The notes beneath the pieces are model-generated. The model saw only the letters and a program-made list of their open reading frames with translations, did not search any database and was not told where the DNA came from. A stretch of DNA of 64,000 nucleotides from assembly GCF_028737265.1 (NCBI RefSeq), contig NZ_JAQZAK010000004.1, forward strand, positions 310,001-374,000, in the 5' to 3' direction. Made by a program: the position numbers and the translations under genes. The DNA is from Actinomycetospora callitridis (GTDB lineage Bacteria; Actinomycetota; Actinomycetes; Mycobacteriales; Pseudonocardiaceae). Positions 17,655-26,206 of this stretch are shown here, in pieces (the stretch's first letter is position 1; every line of letters begins with the position of its first letter).

Positions 17655-17882
17655 ATGGCCACCGGAGAGACCGGCTTCGACGACGTCAACTTCGACCTCG
17701 TGTCGGTGCAGTACCACGCCCTCAAGGCCGGGCACGACTACGGGCAGTACGTCCGCGACGCGGAGAACGCCGGCCTGGACGAGGTCGCCGACTTCTTCCG
17801 TCAGGTGATGAGCCAGGACTCCGATCGCGCGCACCAGTGCCACCGGTTCCTCGCCCAGCTCACCTCGAAGACCTCGAGCTGA
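17655..17882 (+). CDS. Small conserved helical protein
   Basis: 75 residues, starting MATGETGFDDVNFDLVS, with a TGGAGG site upstream. The sequence is predicted to be all-helical and contains YHALKAGHDYGQYVRDAE and FFRQVMSQDSDRAHQCHRFL, a pattern I associate with small ferritin-like or rubrerythrin-adjacent proteins, but I cannot name a family. A candidate stress-type promoter lies upstream. Confidence 0.65.
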   Translation: MATGETGFDDVNFDLVSVQYHALKAGHDYGQYVRDAENAGLDEVADFFRQVMSQDSDRAHQCHRFLAQLTSKTSS

Positions 17883-17888
17883 CCGACG

Positions 17889-17932
17889 ACGTGCGTGGTC
17901 TTCCCGGTCACGACCGGGAAGACCACGCACGT
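17889..17932. terminator. Palindrome between convergent genes (CGTGMGYG family)
   Basis: Perfect 21-base arms (17889-17909 and 17912-17932) separated by only two bases. The arm contains CGTGCGTGGTCTTCCCGG. It begins six bases after one stop codon and ends three bases before the convergent stop codon. Confidence 0.75.
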
Positions 17933-17935
17933 GGG

Positions 17936-18895
17936 TCAGCGGCGCGGGATCTCGTCGTCGAGCTCGTGGTGGCGGACGGCGGCACGGCGGTCGAGCGTGG
18001 TCAGCAGGCGCTGCCACCAGGGCTGCTCGGGGAGCGTGTGACCCGGCTCGGGCGGCGCCTCCCCCGGCGTCGGCAGCAGGCGGTCGAGCAGGCCGAGCGC
18101 CCGCTGGGTCAGGCCCGGGGCGATCCCGTGCACCCGGAGCCCGACCTTCGCCGCCGGCGTCAGCACGACCTCGGCGCGCCCGGCGAGCCCGCCCGCGACG
18201 ATCCGGCGTGCCGCCGCCCCGGCGTCCATCGACAGCAGCGGCAGCGACGCCAGCGCCGTGAACCACCGCAGCTCCGCCTCGCGGTCGCCCCCGACGAGCG
18301 CGTTGCGGGTCGACCCGGTGCGCATCAGCCCGGGCACCACCGTCGTCACGGTGATGTCGTCGCGCCCGGCCTCGGTGCGCAGCGACTCCGCGAACCCGAC
18401 CGTCGCGAACTTCGCCGCCGTGTACGGCAGCAGCCGCGGCGTGGGGATCTTCCCGCCGATCGAGGTGATCACCACGATCCGCCCGCCGCCACGGCGGCGC
18501 AGGATCGGCAGCGCCGCCATCACGGGGTGGACGGCGCTCCAGAAGATGGCGTCGTGGGCGGTGGCGATGTCGCCCGCGTCCAGGGCGCGCAGCGGCGCGA
18601 CCTGGATGATGCCGGCGTTCGCCACCACGACGTCGAGGCGCCCGAAGCGCTGCGCGGCGGTCTCGACGACGGCCTCGGCGCCGGGTCGCGACGACAGGTC
18701 CGCCGGCAGGGCGAGCACCGTCGCCCCCGTGGCCTCGAGGTCGGGCCGCGCCGCCTCGAGCCCGTCGGCGGAGCGGGCGACGACGGCGAGGTCGTGGCCC
18801 CGCCGGCCCAGCTCCTGCGCCACGAGGAAGCCGAGCCCCCGGCTCGCTCCGAGGACGAGCGCCACCGGACGCCCCTGATCTGCGGAAGGCTGCAC
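17936..18895 (-). CDS. Short-chain dehydrogenase/reductase with C-terminal extension
   Basis: 319 residues from a GTG at 18895 (MQPSADQGRPVALV). Cofactor motif GASRGLG, NAG in VVVANAGIIQ, catalytic Ser in VITSIGGKI and YTAAK are all present. The 60-70 residue C-terminal extension after the Rossmann core (PTPGEAPPEPGHTLPEQPWWQRLL) is typical of mycobacterial-type SDRs that act on lipids at membranes. The physiological substrate is unknown. The gene is divergent from the four-helix membrane protein. Confidence 0.85.
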   Translation of the reverse strand: MQPSADQGRPVALVLGASRGLGFLVAQELGRRGHDLAVVARSADGLEAARPDLEATGATVLALPADLSSRPGAEAVVETAAQRFGRLDVVVANAGIIQVAPLRALDAGDIATAHDAIFWSAVHPVMAALPILRRRGGGRIVVITSIGGKIPTPRLLPYTAAKFATVGFAESLRTEAGRDDITVTTVVPGLMRTGSTRNALVGGDREAELRWFTALASLPLLSMDAGAAARRIVAGGLAGRAEVVLTPAAKVGLRVHGIAPGLTQRALGLLDRLLPTPGEAPPEPGHTLPEQPWWQRLLTTLDRRAAVRHHELDDEIPRR

Positions 18896-18943
18896 GTGGG
18901 CGGCTACCCGCCTCCCCGACGTGGCTACCGACACCGCGAGGAC

Positions 18944-18969
18944 GGTTTGCGCGGCGTCCGACCGGATAG
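18944..18969 (+). promoter_or_regulatory. Candidate SigB/SigF-like promoter
   Basis: GGTTT at 18944-18948 and GGATAG at 18964-18969 with a 15-base spacer resemble, with two changes in the -10, the general-stress promoter pattern. It lies about 120 bases upstream of the membrane protein start. Weak evidence taken alone. Confidence 0.25.
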
Positions 18970-19087
18970 CCCTGACGCAACGGGTTGAGCAGCTCAGCCC
19001 CGTCCGGCGGTCCGTCCGCCACCCCTCGTCACGACACCCGCGGTGGTCCCGCGGCGCTCTGACGTTTCCCGACCCGAGGGAGTCCTC

Positions 19088-19771
19088 ATGAGCACTCGCA
19101 ACACCGTCCTCCACGCCATGCACGACGTCGGCCTCGCGGCCTGGTTCGGCGGCTCGCTGTTCGGCCTCGCCGGCCTCAACGCCGCGGCCGAGGAGTCGGG
19201 CGACCGCCGCACCGCCGACCGCGTCTCCAGCATCGGCTGGGCCAAGTGGAGCCCGGTGAACGCCCTGGCCATCGGCGCGCACGTCGTCGGCGGCGCCGGC
19301 CTGCTCGCGGAGAACCGCAAGCGGGCCGTGGCGCAGAAGGGCCACACGGGCACCGTCAACGCCAAGCTGGCGCTGACCGCGGCCGCCCTCGCCGCCTCGG
19401 CCTACACGCGCCTCGTCGGCAAGAAGGTCGAGGACGCCGTGATCCACCAGTCGAACGGCGTCTCGTCGTCGACCACCTCGCCGGTGCCCTCGGACACCGC
19501 CAAGCAGGGTGGGGCGAGCGACGCGACCGAGGCCGTCCGCGAGGCCGACAAGCGCATCGGCCAGTCCGTCAGCGCCGCGGCCGAGTCGCTGCCCGTCGAC
19601 GTCGCCCGCGCCAACCGGCAGCTGCACGCCCTGCAGTACGCGATCCCCGCGCTCACCGGCGCGATCGTCGTGCTCTCCGCGCAGGCCAGCGAGCAGCAGC
19701 GTCCCGGCGACCAGATCCGCGGCATCGCCCGCCGGGCGACCGAGGCCGTCAGCAACGCCGTCGCCGCCTGA
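19088..19771 (+). CDS. Actinobacterial four-helix membrane protein
   Basis: 227 residues from the ATG at 19088, with GAGGGAG just upstream. Hydrophobic helices occur near residues 12-32, 58-75, 97-117 and 180-198, and a long Ser/Thr/Asp-rich loop separates the last two. I recognise it only as a conserved actinobacterial membrane protein of unknown function. Its position beside other small stress-like genes suggests, but does not show, an envelope stress role. Confidence 0.7.
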   Translation: MSTRNTVLHAMHDVGLAAWFGGSLFGLAGLNAAAEESGDRRTADRVSSIGWAKWSPVNALAIGAHVVGGAGLLAENRKRAVAQKGHTGTVNAKLALTAAALAASAYTRLVGKKVEDAVIHQSNGVSSSTTSPVPSDTAKQGGASDATEAVREADKRIGQSVSAAAESLPVDVARANRQLHALQYAIPALTGAIVVLSAQASEQQRPGDQIRGIARRATEAVSNAVAA

Positions 19772-19787
19772 CCCCCCGCACCACCCC

Positions 19788-19827
19788 ACCTCCGGCCGGG
19801 ACCGCCACGCGCGGCCCGGCCGGAGGT
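19788..19827. terminator. Palindrome between convergent genes
   Basis: Perfect 13-base GC-rich arms (19788-19800 and 19815-19827), with a 14-base loop. It sits between the stops at 19771 and 19848. The arm ACCTCCGGCCGGG does not match the shared consensus, so it looks like an ordinary bidirectional terminator. Confidence 0.7.
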
Positions 19828-19847
19828 GTCTCGCCGGGAGATGTCGC

Positions 19848-20864
19848 TCAGCCCGGCCGCACGACCGCCTTGATGGCGTCGGGGTCGCGGCGGGCCGCGA
19901 GCAGCGCGTCGACGGCGCCGTCGAGGTCGTGGTGCGAGGTCACCATGTCGTCGAGGCGCACGGCGCCGGACGCGGCGAGCGCGATCGCCGCCGGGTAGAC
20001 GTGGGCGTACCGGAACACGCCCTTGAGCACGAGCTCGCGGGACTGGACGACGTCGAGGGGCAGCGTGACCTGCGCGCCCGTGCCGACGAGCACGACGGTC
20101 GCGGCCGGGGCCGTCGCGGCGACCGCGAGGTCCACCGCGGGCTGCACCCCGCTGCACTCGAGCACCACGTCGACCGGCGGCACGTCCTCCGCGGTCTGCA
20201 CGGACGGGTCGAGCACGGCGTCGGCCCCGAAGTCGCGCGCGACCGCCCGCCGGCGCTCCACGGGGTCGGACACCGTCACGTGCTCGGCGCCGCGGGCCCG
20301 CGCCACCTGCAGGCACAGCAGACCCACGGGGCCACCGCCGGTGACGAGCACCCGCGTCCCCGGCCCGACGTCGGCCTTGCCCGCCGCGTGCACGGCGACG
20401 GCCAGCGGCTCGATCATCGCGGCGGCGTCGTCGGAGAGCGCGTCGGGCACCGGGTGCGCCCGGTTGGCGGGTACCACGACGTACTGCGCGAACGAGCCGT
20501 CCACCGGGGGCGTCGCGAAGAAGGAGATGTGCGGGCAGAGGTGGTAGCGCCCACGGACGCACTGCTCGCAGCGGCCGCAGTTGCGCTGCGGCTCGACGGC
20601 CACCCGCGTGCCGACGACCGGCTCCTCGACGCCGTCGCCGACGGCGCTGACGACACCCGACGTCTCGTGACCCAGCACCAGCGGGGCGTGCATGACGAAC
20701 CCGCCGATGCGCCCGTGGTCGTAGTAGTGCACGTCGGAGCCGCACACGCTCACGGCGCGGACGGCGACCTGCACCTCGCCCGGGCCGGGCGTCGGCACCG
20801 GGCGGGTCTCGACGGTGATGTGCTCGGGTTCCTGGAGCACGGCCACGCGCTGCTCGTCGCTCAT
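19848..20864 (-). CDS. Zinc-dependent polyol (sorbitol/xylitol-type) dehydrogenase
   Basis: 338 residues. Catalytic zinc ligands are Cys41 (VCGSDVHYYDHG) and His66-Glu67 (LGHETSG); the four-cysteine structural zinc lobe is NCGRCEQCVRGRYHLC; the NAD motif is TGGGPVGLL. The HYYDHGRIG segment places it with L-iditol/xylitol dehydrogenases of the medium-chain family, which oxidise a polyol to a ketose. It is not linked to a sugar transporter here. The next gene on the strand, a 2Fe-2S protein, ends 27 bases upstream. Confidence 0.87.
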   Translation of the reverse strand: MSDEQRVAVLQEPEHITVETRPVPTPGPGEVQVAVRAVSVCGSDVHYYDHGRIGGFVMHAPLVLGHETSGVVSAVGDGVEEPVVGTRVAVEPQRNCGRCEQCVRGRYHLCPHISFFATPPVDGSFAQYVVVPANRAHPVPDALSDDAAAMIEPLAVAVHAAGKADVGPGTRVLVTGGGPVGLLCLQVARARGAEHVTVSDPVERRRAVARDFGADAVLDPSVQTAEDVPPVDVVLECSGVQPAVDLAVAATAPAATVVLVGTGAQVTLPLDVVQSRELVLKGVFRYAHVYPAAIALAASGAVRLDDMVTSHHDLDGAVDALLAARRDPDAIKAVVRPG

Positions 20865-20891
20865 GTGACCCTCTTACACGGCCGTCGGGGC

Positions 20892-21251
20892 TCAGTCGAC
20901 GGAGGCGCGGACCTTCCGGGCCGGCGTGAAGATCCGGAGGTCGAGCAGACCCGGCGGCTCGGCCACCCCGGGGCCGCCGGCCTCGACCCACGCGACGACC
21001 TCCGCCTCGGTCTCGTCGTCGAGCACGCCGAAGAGCCACACCGGGCGGGCGCCGGCGGCGCGGCCGGCCTTGGACGGCGACACCACGACGACGTTGGAGT
21101 AGGCGCAGGCGTCGAGGCAGTCGCTGACCCGGACCCGCCCGGGGGCGCCGCGGAAGCGCTCGAGCTGGGCGCGGTGATCGACGCCGGGGTGCTTGCGCGA
21201 GGTGCCGCAACAGCAGTCGCGGCACACGGTCAGGGTCGGTCCGGCGTTCAT
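20892..21251 (-). CDS. Thioredoxin-like [2Fe-2S] ferredoxin domain protein
   Basis: 119 residues. CRDCCCG near residue 10 and the later CLDACAYSN give the four-cysteine arrangement of thioredoxin-fold 2Fe-2S ferredoxins (as in NuoE relatives). Such small actinobacterial proteins often carry electrons or sit near cobalamin or molybdenum enzymes. No partner enzyme is obvious beside it, although the molybdo-enzyme formate dehydrogenase is 4 kb away. Confidence 0.75.
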   Translation of the reverse strand: MNAGPTLTVCRDCCCGTSRKHPGVDHRAQLERFRGAPGRVRVSDCLDACAYSNVVVVSPSKAGRAAGARPVWLFGVLDDETEAEVVAWVEAGGPGVAEPPGLLDLRIFTPARKVRASVD

Positions 21252-21279
21252 CGAGCGGGAACGCTAGCCGGTGGGACGC

Positions 21280-21867
21280 TCAGCGCCAGGTCGATGTGAG
21301 GCACGCCAGACGCCCACCCGCGGTGCCGGCCTGGCCCGGGGCGGTCGCCGTCATCTCCTTCTCGTGCACGACGACCGAGGCCGGCGCCCGCTCGGGGAGC
21401 GCGAACGGCACGGTGGTCGTCGCCGTCCCGGCGCCGTCGCCGTCGGTGCGCAGGTCCAGCCAGACCTCGTTCTGCGGGTTGGCGTAGGCGGGGTCGGACG
21501 ACGGGGCCTGCGGGGTCGCGGCCGGGTCGACACGGTTCTGGAAGTGCGGGCCGGCGTCGGTGCCGGCCGTCCCGCACGGGCGGACGTGCGCGTGCACGGC
21601 GTAGCCGCGGTCCGGGAGCATCCCGGTGACGCGGAAGGTCGCCGTCGTCGACCCGTCGCCGGGCACGACCTCGAGGGCGACCTGCGCCCCCTCGGGCGCG
21701 GTGGCCGGCGCGTAGGTCATCGCGGGCCCGCCCTGGGCCGGCGTGGCGAGGACGCCCTCGGTGACCAGCGGGCCCGCGGCGTCCGCGGAGCCGGAGCAGG
21801 CGGCGACGAGGGCGGCTCCACCGACGAGCGCGGCGAGGCGGGCGAGACGGGCGATCGGGCGCGGCAC
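21280..21867 (-). CDS. sodC: Cu/Zn superoxide dismutase-like lipoprotein
   Basis: 195 residues with a lipoprotein signal: a hydrophobic stretch ending VAAC, where Cys24 would be lipidated. The Cu/Zn-SOD pattern is present as HAHVRPC, GPHFQN, VVVHE and a C-terminal GGRLACL that supplies the active-site Arg. It would be an extracytoplasmic anchored SodC. Metal-ligand spacing is looser than in classical SodC, so activity should be regarded as likely rather than certain. Confidence 0.78.
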   Translation of the reverse strand: MPRPIARLARLAALVGGAALVAACSGSADAAGPLVTEGVLATPAQGGPAMTYAPATAPEGAQVALEVVPGDGSTTATFRVTGMLPDRGYAVHAHVRPCGTAGTDAGPHFQNRVDPAATPQAPSSDPAYANPQNEVWLDLRTDGDGAGTATTTVPFALPERAPASVVVHEKEMTATAPGQAGTAGGRLACLTSTWR

Positions 21868-21994
21868 GGGACGATCCTGGCACGCTGCGTGTCCGCGCTC
21901 TCACTCGGAGTGTCCGGTCGCGTCGCGTCGACCCCTCCGGCGCACGCCCGACGGCGGTTACCGTGGACCGACCGACCCGACGAAGGGGCGCGCC

Positions 21995-23398
21995 ATGAGC
22001 ACGACCGCCGTACCTCCGGCCGCGACACCGGCTCCCGTCGTCGGGGCGCTCCTGGCGGCGCTGCCCGCCGGCCGCGTGCTCGACGACCCCGACGTGCTGG
22101 CGAGCTACGCCCACGACGACGCGGAGTGGGCGCCGCACGCCGTGCCGGCGGCGGTGGCGCGCCCGCGCACCTCCGAGGAGGCCCAGGCCGTCGTCCGCGC
22201 CTGCCTGGAGCACCGCGCACCGCTGGTGCCGCGCGGCGCGGGCACCGGCCTCTCGGGCGGGGCGAACGCGAGCGAGGGCGCCGTGGTGCTCTCCACCGAG
22301 CACATGACCGACATCGTGGAGATCGACGGCTCCGAGCGCCTCGCGGTCGTGCAGCCCGGTGTCGTCAACGACGACCTCCGCGCCGCCTGCGCCGAGCGCG
22401 GGCTCTGGTACCCGCCGGACCCCGCCAGCTCGCCCTGGTCGACGATCGGCGGCAACGTCGCCACGAACGCCGGCGGGGTGTGCTGCGTCAAGTACGGCGT
22501 CACCCGCGACTACGTGCTCGGCATGCAGATCGTCAACGGGCTCGGCGAGCTGGTGCGCCTGGGCCGGCGCACCGCCAAGGGCGTCGCGGGGCTCGACCTC
22601 GCCGGGCTGATGGTCGGGTCCGAGGGCACGCTCGGGGTGATCACCGAGGTCACCGTGAAGCTGCGTCCCGCCCGCGCGCCCGAGCACACCGTCGCGGGGT
22701 ACTTCGACTCCGTCGTCGACGCCGGCCGCGCGGTCGCCGCGATCACCGCGGCCGGGCTCACGCCCTCGGCGCTCGAGCTGGTCGACCGCACGTGCCTCGA
22801 GGCCGTCGACGCCTGGAAGAACATGGGGCTGGCGGCCGAGGCCGACGTCGTGCTGCTCGGGCGTTCCGACGCCCCCGGCGCGGCGGGCGACGCCGAGGCG
22901 GCGGAGATGCTGGCGCACTTCGAGGCGGCGGGCGCGACGTTCGCCGCTCAGGCCGCCGACGCCGAGGAGGCCGACGCGCTCTTCGCCGCCCGCCGGCTGG
23001 CGTACCCGGCGCTCGAGCGCCTCGGCCCCGTGCTCACCGAGGACGTCTGCGTACCCCGGGCCGCGGTGCCCGAGATGCTCGGGCGCATCCAGGACATCGG
23101 GCGGCGCTACGAGACGACGATCGCGAACCTCGCCCACGCCGGCGACGGCAACCTGCACCCGCTGCTGATCACCCCGGTCGGCGACGAGCCGGCCCGCCGG
23201 CGCGCCCAGGCCGCGTTCGAGGAGATCCTCGCCGACGCGCTGTCGCTCGGGGGCACGGTGACCGGCGAGCACGGCGTCGGGCTGCTCAAGCGCGAGGGGC
23301 TCCAGCGCGAACAGAGCCCCGAGGTGCTGGCGATGCAGCGCGCGGTCAAGGCCGCCCTCGATCCCCACGGCATCCTCAACCCCGGCAAGGTCCTCTGA
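21995..23398 (+). CDS. glcD: FAD-linked oxidase, GlcD (glycolate/D-lactate oxidase) family
   Basis: 467 residues from the ATG at 21995. The PCMH-type FAD domain contains PLVPRGAGTGLSGGAN and WSTIGGNVATNAGG, and the C-terminal FAD-oxidase domain has NLAHAGDGNLHPL, TGEHGVG and the final PHGILNPGKVL. These match GlcD and D-2-hydroxyacid dehydrogenases, which oxidise glycolate, D-lactate or D-2-hydroxyglutarate. GlcE and GlcF are not adjacent, so a stand-alone D-2-hydroxyacid dehydrogenase is possible. Confidence 0.87.
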   Translation: MSTTAVPPAATPAPVVGALLAALPAGRVLDDPDVLASYAHDDAEWAPHAVPAAVARPRTSEEAQAVVRACLEHRAPLVPRGAGTGLSGGANASEGAVVLSTEHMTDIVEIDGSERLAVVQPGVVNDDLRAACAERGLWYPPDPASSPWSTIGGNVATNAGGVCCVKYGVTRDYVLGMQIVNGLGELVRLGRRTAKGVAGLDLAGLMVGSEGTLGVITEVTVKLRPARAPEHTVAGYFDSVVDAGRAVAAITAAGLTPSALELVDRTCLEAVDAWKNMGLAAEADVVLLGRSDAPGAAGDAEAAEMLAHFEAAGATFAAQAADAEEADALFAARRLAYPALERLGPVLTEDVCVPRAAVPEMLGRIQDIGRRYETTIANLAHAGDGNLHPLLITPVGDEPARRRAQAAFEEILADALSLGGTVTGEHGVGLLKREGLQREQSPEVLAMQRAVKAALDPHGILNPGKVL

Positions 23399-23435
23399 GC
23401 TCGGGGTGAGCCCGCACGGCGTGTCGCGCTCGCGA

Positions 23436-23510
23436 CGATGTGGCGATCCTCGCCCTATCGGCGTGCTGTGTCGGACCGTCAGCGTGGGCGCAGGGCTGGC
23501 ATGTCAGGAA
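23436..23510. repeat. Dispersed element related to the palindrome at 32222-32300
   Basis: This copy shares three blocks, in order, with the box-operon palindrome: CGACGATGTGGC at its left end, the core AGCGTGGGCGCAGGGCT (16 of 17 bases the same) and GTCAGGAA at its right end. The arms between the blocks have diverged and the inverted symmetry is largely lost here. It lies between convergent glcD and the SNase-like gene and overlaps the latter's stop codon (23504-23506). A small GTCGCG/CGCGAC hairpin is found just upstream at 23423-23436. Confidence 0.5.
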
Positions 23511-24205
23511 CCGGGCGCGCTGCTCGTCGTGGTCGTGGTGGTGGCCGACGCCCCGGCCTCGGACGCCCCGGCCTCTGACGCCCCCGCCGGCGAGGGCGTC
23601 TCCGCGCCGCGGCAGGGCTCGCCCCAGACGCCGCGCTCGGCCACGCGGGCGCGGTCCTGGGCCGCGCGGACCGGGGCCATGGCCTCCGGCCGGGCGTCGG
23701 CGGCGTAGGCACGGGCGATGCCCGCCTCGGAGGCGAGCACCGCGTAGTCGGCGCCGCCGACGAGGGCCACGGCCGCGAGCCGGCGGTCGAAGCGGTCGGT
23801 CGCGGGTCCCGGCCCGGCGCCCAGGATCACCGCGCGGCCGTCGAGCACCTGAGCCGCGAAGGCCCTCGCCTGCGCGCCGTAGCAGGCGCCGGGGGGCTGC
23901 ACGCCCAGGGCGCGCACCCGCACGACCGGCCCGCCGTCGGGCAGGCGCGCGTCGAAGGTGACCGCGTCGACCACGGTCTGCACGACCACCCGCTCGCCCA
24001 CCGGCGCGGCCGCCGGGCCGCTCAGCACGGCGGCCGGATCGGGTGCCGGCACGGCGGCCACCTCGGGCCCGCGCAGGGTCACCAGGGTGAACACGGCGGC
24101 CGAGGCGCACACGGCGACGGCGACCCCGAGGACGAAGCGCGCGAGCGCGGCACGGGACACTGGGTCATAGTGACTGGTCGTGATCGGTAATCGACGTTCG
24201 GTCAC
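23504..24205 (-). CDS. Membrane-anchored SNase-like protein, catalytic residues lost
   Basis: 233 residues from a GTG at 24205; a GTG at 24160 is also possible. One N-terminal helix (about residues 22-44) precedes a thermonuclease-like fold. Against Staphylococcus nuclease, VVDGDT is VVDAVT, RLIGIDxPE is RALGVQPPG and GR is RR, so the metal- and base-forming acids are gone while both arginines remain. The C-terminus is a short repeat of GASEA units and threonines. It is probably a non-enzymatic extracytoplasmic binding domain. It ends inside the dispersed repeat described above. Confidence 0.65.
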   Translation of the reverse strand: MTERRLPITTSHYDPVSRAALARFVLGVAVAVCASAAVFTLVTLRGPEVAAVPAPDPAAVLSGPAAAPVGERVVVQTVVDAVTFDARLPDGGPVVRVRALGVQPPGACYGAQARAFAAQVLDGRAVILGAGPGPATDRFDRRLAAVALVGGADYAVLASEAGIARAYAADARPEAMAPVRAAQDRARVAERGVWGEPCRGAETPSPAGASEAGASEAGASATTTTTTSSAPGS

Positions 24206-24225
24206 TGGGGGTGGCGGTCACCCGA

Positions 24226-25407
24226 TCAGGTCGCGACCACCGGCAGCCGCCGCGTCCCGAGCACACGACCCGTGTACGGGCGTTGCTCCCCCTCGCCCAC
24301 GGACAGCCCAGCCCACCGGGACGTCATCTCCTCGAGCGCCACGCGCGCCTCGAGTCGGGCCAACGGGGCGCCGAGGCAGAAGTGGATGCCGTGCCCGAAC
24401 GCGAGCTGTGAGCCGCCGCCGATGCCGGTGCGCGTCGGGTCGAAGCGCTCGGGGTCGGGGTGGGCGTCGGGGTCGTGGTTCGCCGAGAGCAGCCAGGGCA
24501 TGACGATCGAGCGCGCCGGCATCGTCGTCCCCGCGATCTCGACGTCGCGGGTCGTCGCGCGGGCGGTCATCGGGAAGGGCGGGCGCAGCCGGAGCACCTC
24601 CTCGACGACGGCCGGGATCGTCGAGGGCTCGGCGCGCAGGCCCGCCCAGGTGCCCGGGTTCTCGTCGATCACCCGGACCGCGTTGCCGAGCAGCAGCGTC
24701 GTGGTGATGTGCCCGGCGAGCAGCAGGAGCATCGAGAAGTTGGCGGCCTCCTCGTCGTCGAGGCGCCGCCCGTCGACCTCGGCGGTGACCAGCGCGGAGA
24801 TGAGGTCGTCGGTGGGGTCCGCGCGCCGGGCCCGGCACCAGTCGCCGAGGTAGGAGGTGATCTCGCCCATCGCGTCGCGGACCTTCGGGTCGACGACGGC
24901 CTCCTTCGGGTCGTCGACCTGCATGGAGAACAGGCCCTCGGCCCAGCCGCGGAAGCGCGCACGGTCCGAGGCGGGCAGCCCGAGCATCTCGGCGATCACC
25001 GTGACCGGCAGCGGGAACGCCAGGGTGTCGACGAGGTCGAACTCCCGGTCGACCCCGTCCAGCATCGAGCGCGTCAGCTCCCGGATCCGCGGCTCCAGGG
25101 CCGCGACGCGACGGGGCGTGAACGCGGCGCTGACCAGGTGCCGCAGGGCCTTGTGCTCCGGCGGGTCGAGCCGCGTCAGCATCCCCTTGCTCATCGCCTC
25201 GGAGCCCGGCATGACCGCCGAGAAGTCGGAGCTGAAGGTGGCGACGTCGCGCAGGACGACCTCGACGTCCGCGTGCCGGAAGACGTGGCGCAGGCCGTAG
25301 CGGTCGCCCCAGACGGGGGCGTCGGCACGGTGTGCGGCGAGCCAGTCGAGCAGGACGGGCAGGTCGGCGGTGTCGGGAGGCAGGTCGAGATCGGTGTGCG
25401 TGGTCAT
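24226..25407 (-). CDS. Cytochrome P450
   Basis: 393 residues. The heme-binding loop FGHGIHFCLGAPLAR places the thiolate at Cys344, the I-helix reads LLLAGHITTTLL, and EEVLRLRPPF carries the ExxR pair. It is a soluble class I bacterial P450 of the CYP107/CYP105 type by motif, needing external ferredoxin and reductase. It is encoded downstream of and overlapping the TetR gene (ATGA), so that regulator probably senses its substrate. The substrate cannot be read. Confidence 0.92.
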   Translation of the reverse strand: MTTHTDLDLPPDTADLPVLLDWLAAHRADAPVWGDRYGLRHVFRHADVEVVLRDVATFSSDFSAVMPGSEAMSKGMLTRLDPPEHKALRHLVSAAFTPRRVAALEPRIRELTRSMLDGVDREFDLVDTLAFPLPVTVIAEMLGLPASDRARFRGWAEGLFSMQVDDPKEAVVDPKVRDAMGEITSYLGDWCRARRADPTDDLISALVTAEVDGRRLDDEEAANFSMLLLLAGHITTTLLLGNAVRVIDENPGTWAGLRAEPSTIPAVVEEVLRLRPPFPMTARATTRDVEIAGTTMPARSIVMPWLLSANHDPDAHPDPERFDPTRTGIGGGSQLAFGHGIHFCLGAPLARLEARVALEEMTSRWAGLSVGEGEQRPYTGRVLGTRRLPVVAT

Positions 25408-26084
25408 GGCTCCTCCGGGAGGGCCGCGGTGAGGTGGTGGATGGTGCGCTCGTAGAGCGCGGCGAGCTCGGGCGCGGCCGCGGCGAGCGCGGCCGGGTCG
25501 GGCTCGCCCGGCGGGGTGAAGCCCGCGCGGACGAGGGTGGCCAGGGCGTCGGCCCGGGCCGCGAGACCCATCCCGTCGGTGGGCACGAGGTCGTCGAGGA
25601 AGAAGCCGAGCACCGCGGCGCGCAGCCGGTAGGTCAGGTCCGGCGTCGTCGCGGGGTCGTCGGCGAGCAGGCCGTGGCGGTGGAGCATCGCGAAGTGCTC
25701 GGCGGCGAACTCCGTCTTGTCGGTGACGACCTCCAGGCCCGCCTTGGTGTCCGTCACGACCGCGCCCAGGATCTCGACGTCACCGGTGTGCAGCGCCCGG
25801 CTCAGGGGCCGGCGGTGCACGGCGAGGAACGTCGAGCGCAGGGTCGCGTCGAGGGCGGCCTCGCGCGGATCGGCGTGCAGTGCGGCCAGCAGGTCGCGCG
25901 TCGTGCCGATCGAGTCGCGGACGAGGACCCCCGCGAACAGGTCGAGCTTGCTCGCGAAGTGCAGGTACACGGTGCCCTTGCCGACGCCGGCGCGACGGGC
26001 GACGTCCTCGATCGTCACCCGGCGGTAGCCGTGGGCGAGCAGCAGCTCCCCCGCCGCGTCCAGCATCCGTGCCACCCGGCTCAC
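25404..26084 (-). CDS. TetR family regulator of the P450 operon
   Basis: 226 residues from a GTG at 26084 with AGGAGG eight bases upstream. The helix-turn-helix region is VTIEDVARRAGVGKGTVYLHF. Its stop overlaps the P450 start by four bases. A perfect 14-base inverted repeat lies just upstream, between this gene and the divergent oxidoreductase, so it likely represses both directions. Confidence 0.88.
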   Translation of the reverse strand: MSRVARMLDAAGELLLAHGYRRVTIEDVARRAGVGKGTVYLHFASKLDLFAGVLVRDSIGTTRDLLAALHADPREAALDATLRSTFLAVHRRPLSRALHTGDVEILGAVVTDTKAGLEVVTDKTEFAAEHFAMLHRHGLLADDPATTPDLTYRLRAAVLGFFLDDLVPTDGMGLAARADALATLVRAGFTPPGEPDPAALAAAAPELAALYERTIHHLTAALPEEP

Positions 26085-26098
26085 GCGGGGAACCTCCT

Positions 26099-26139
26099 CG
26101 TGACTCGTGACCAGATTTCGTATCCGGTCACGAGTCACG
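26099..26139. promoter_or_regulatory. Candidate TetR operator, perfect 14-base arms
   Basis: CGTGACTCGTGACC at 26099-26112 is repeated inverted at 26126-26139 around a 13-base AT-richer centre. It lies 15 bases upstream of the TetR start and about 70 bases upstream of the divergent quinone oxidoreductase. Confidence 0.6.
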
Positions 26140-26206
26140 GTAGACCGGTGCGGGGCGCAGCGACAGACCGTGCGTCGTGATCGTCGAGGCGGCAAGCTCT
26201 GCGGTC

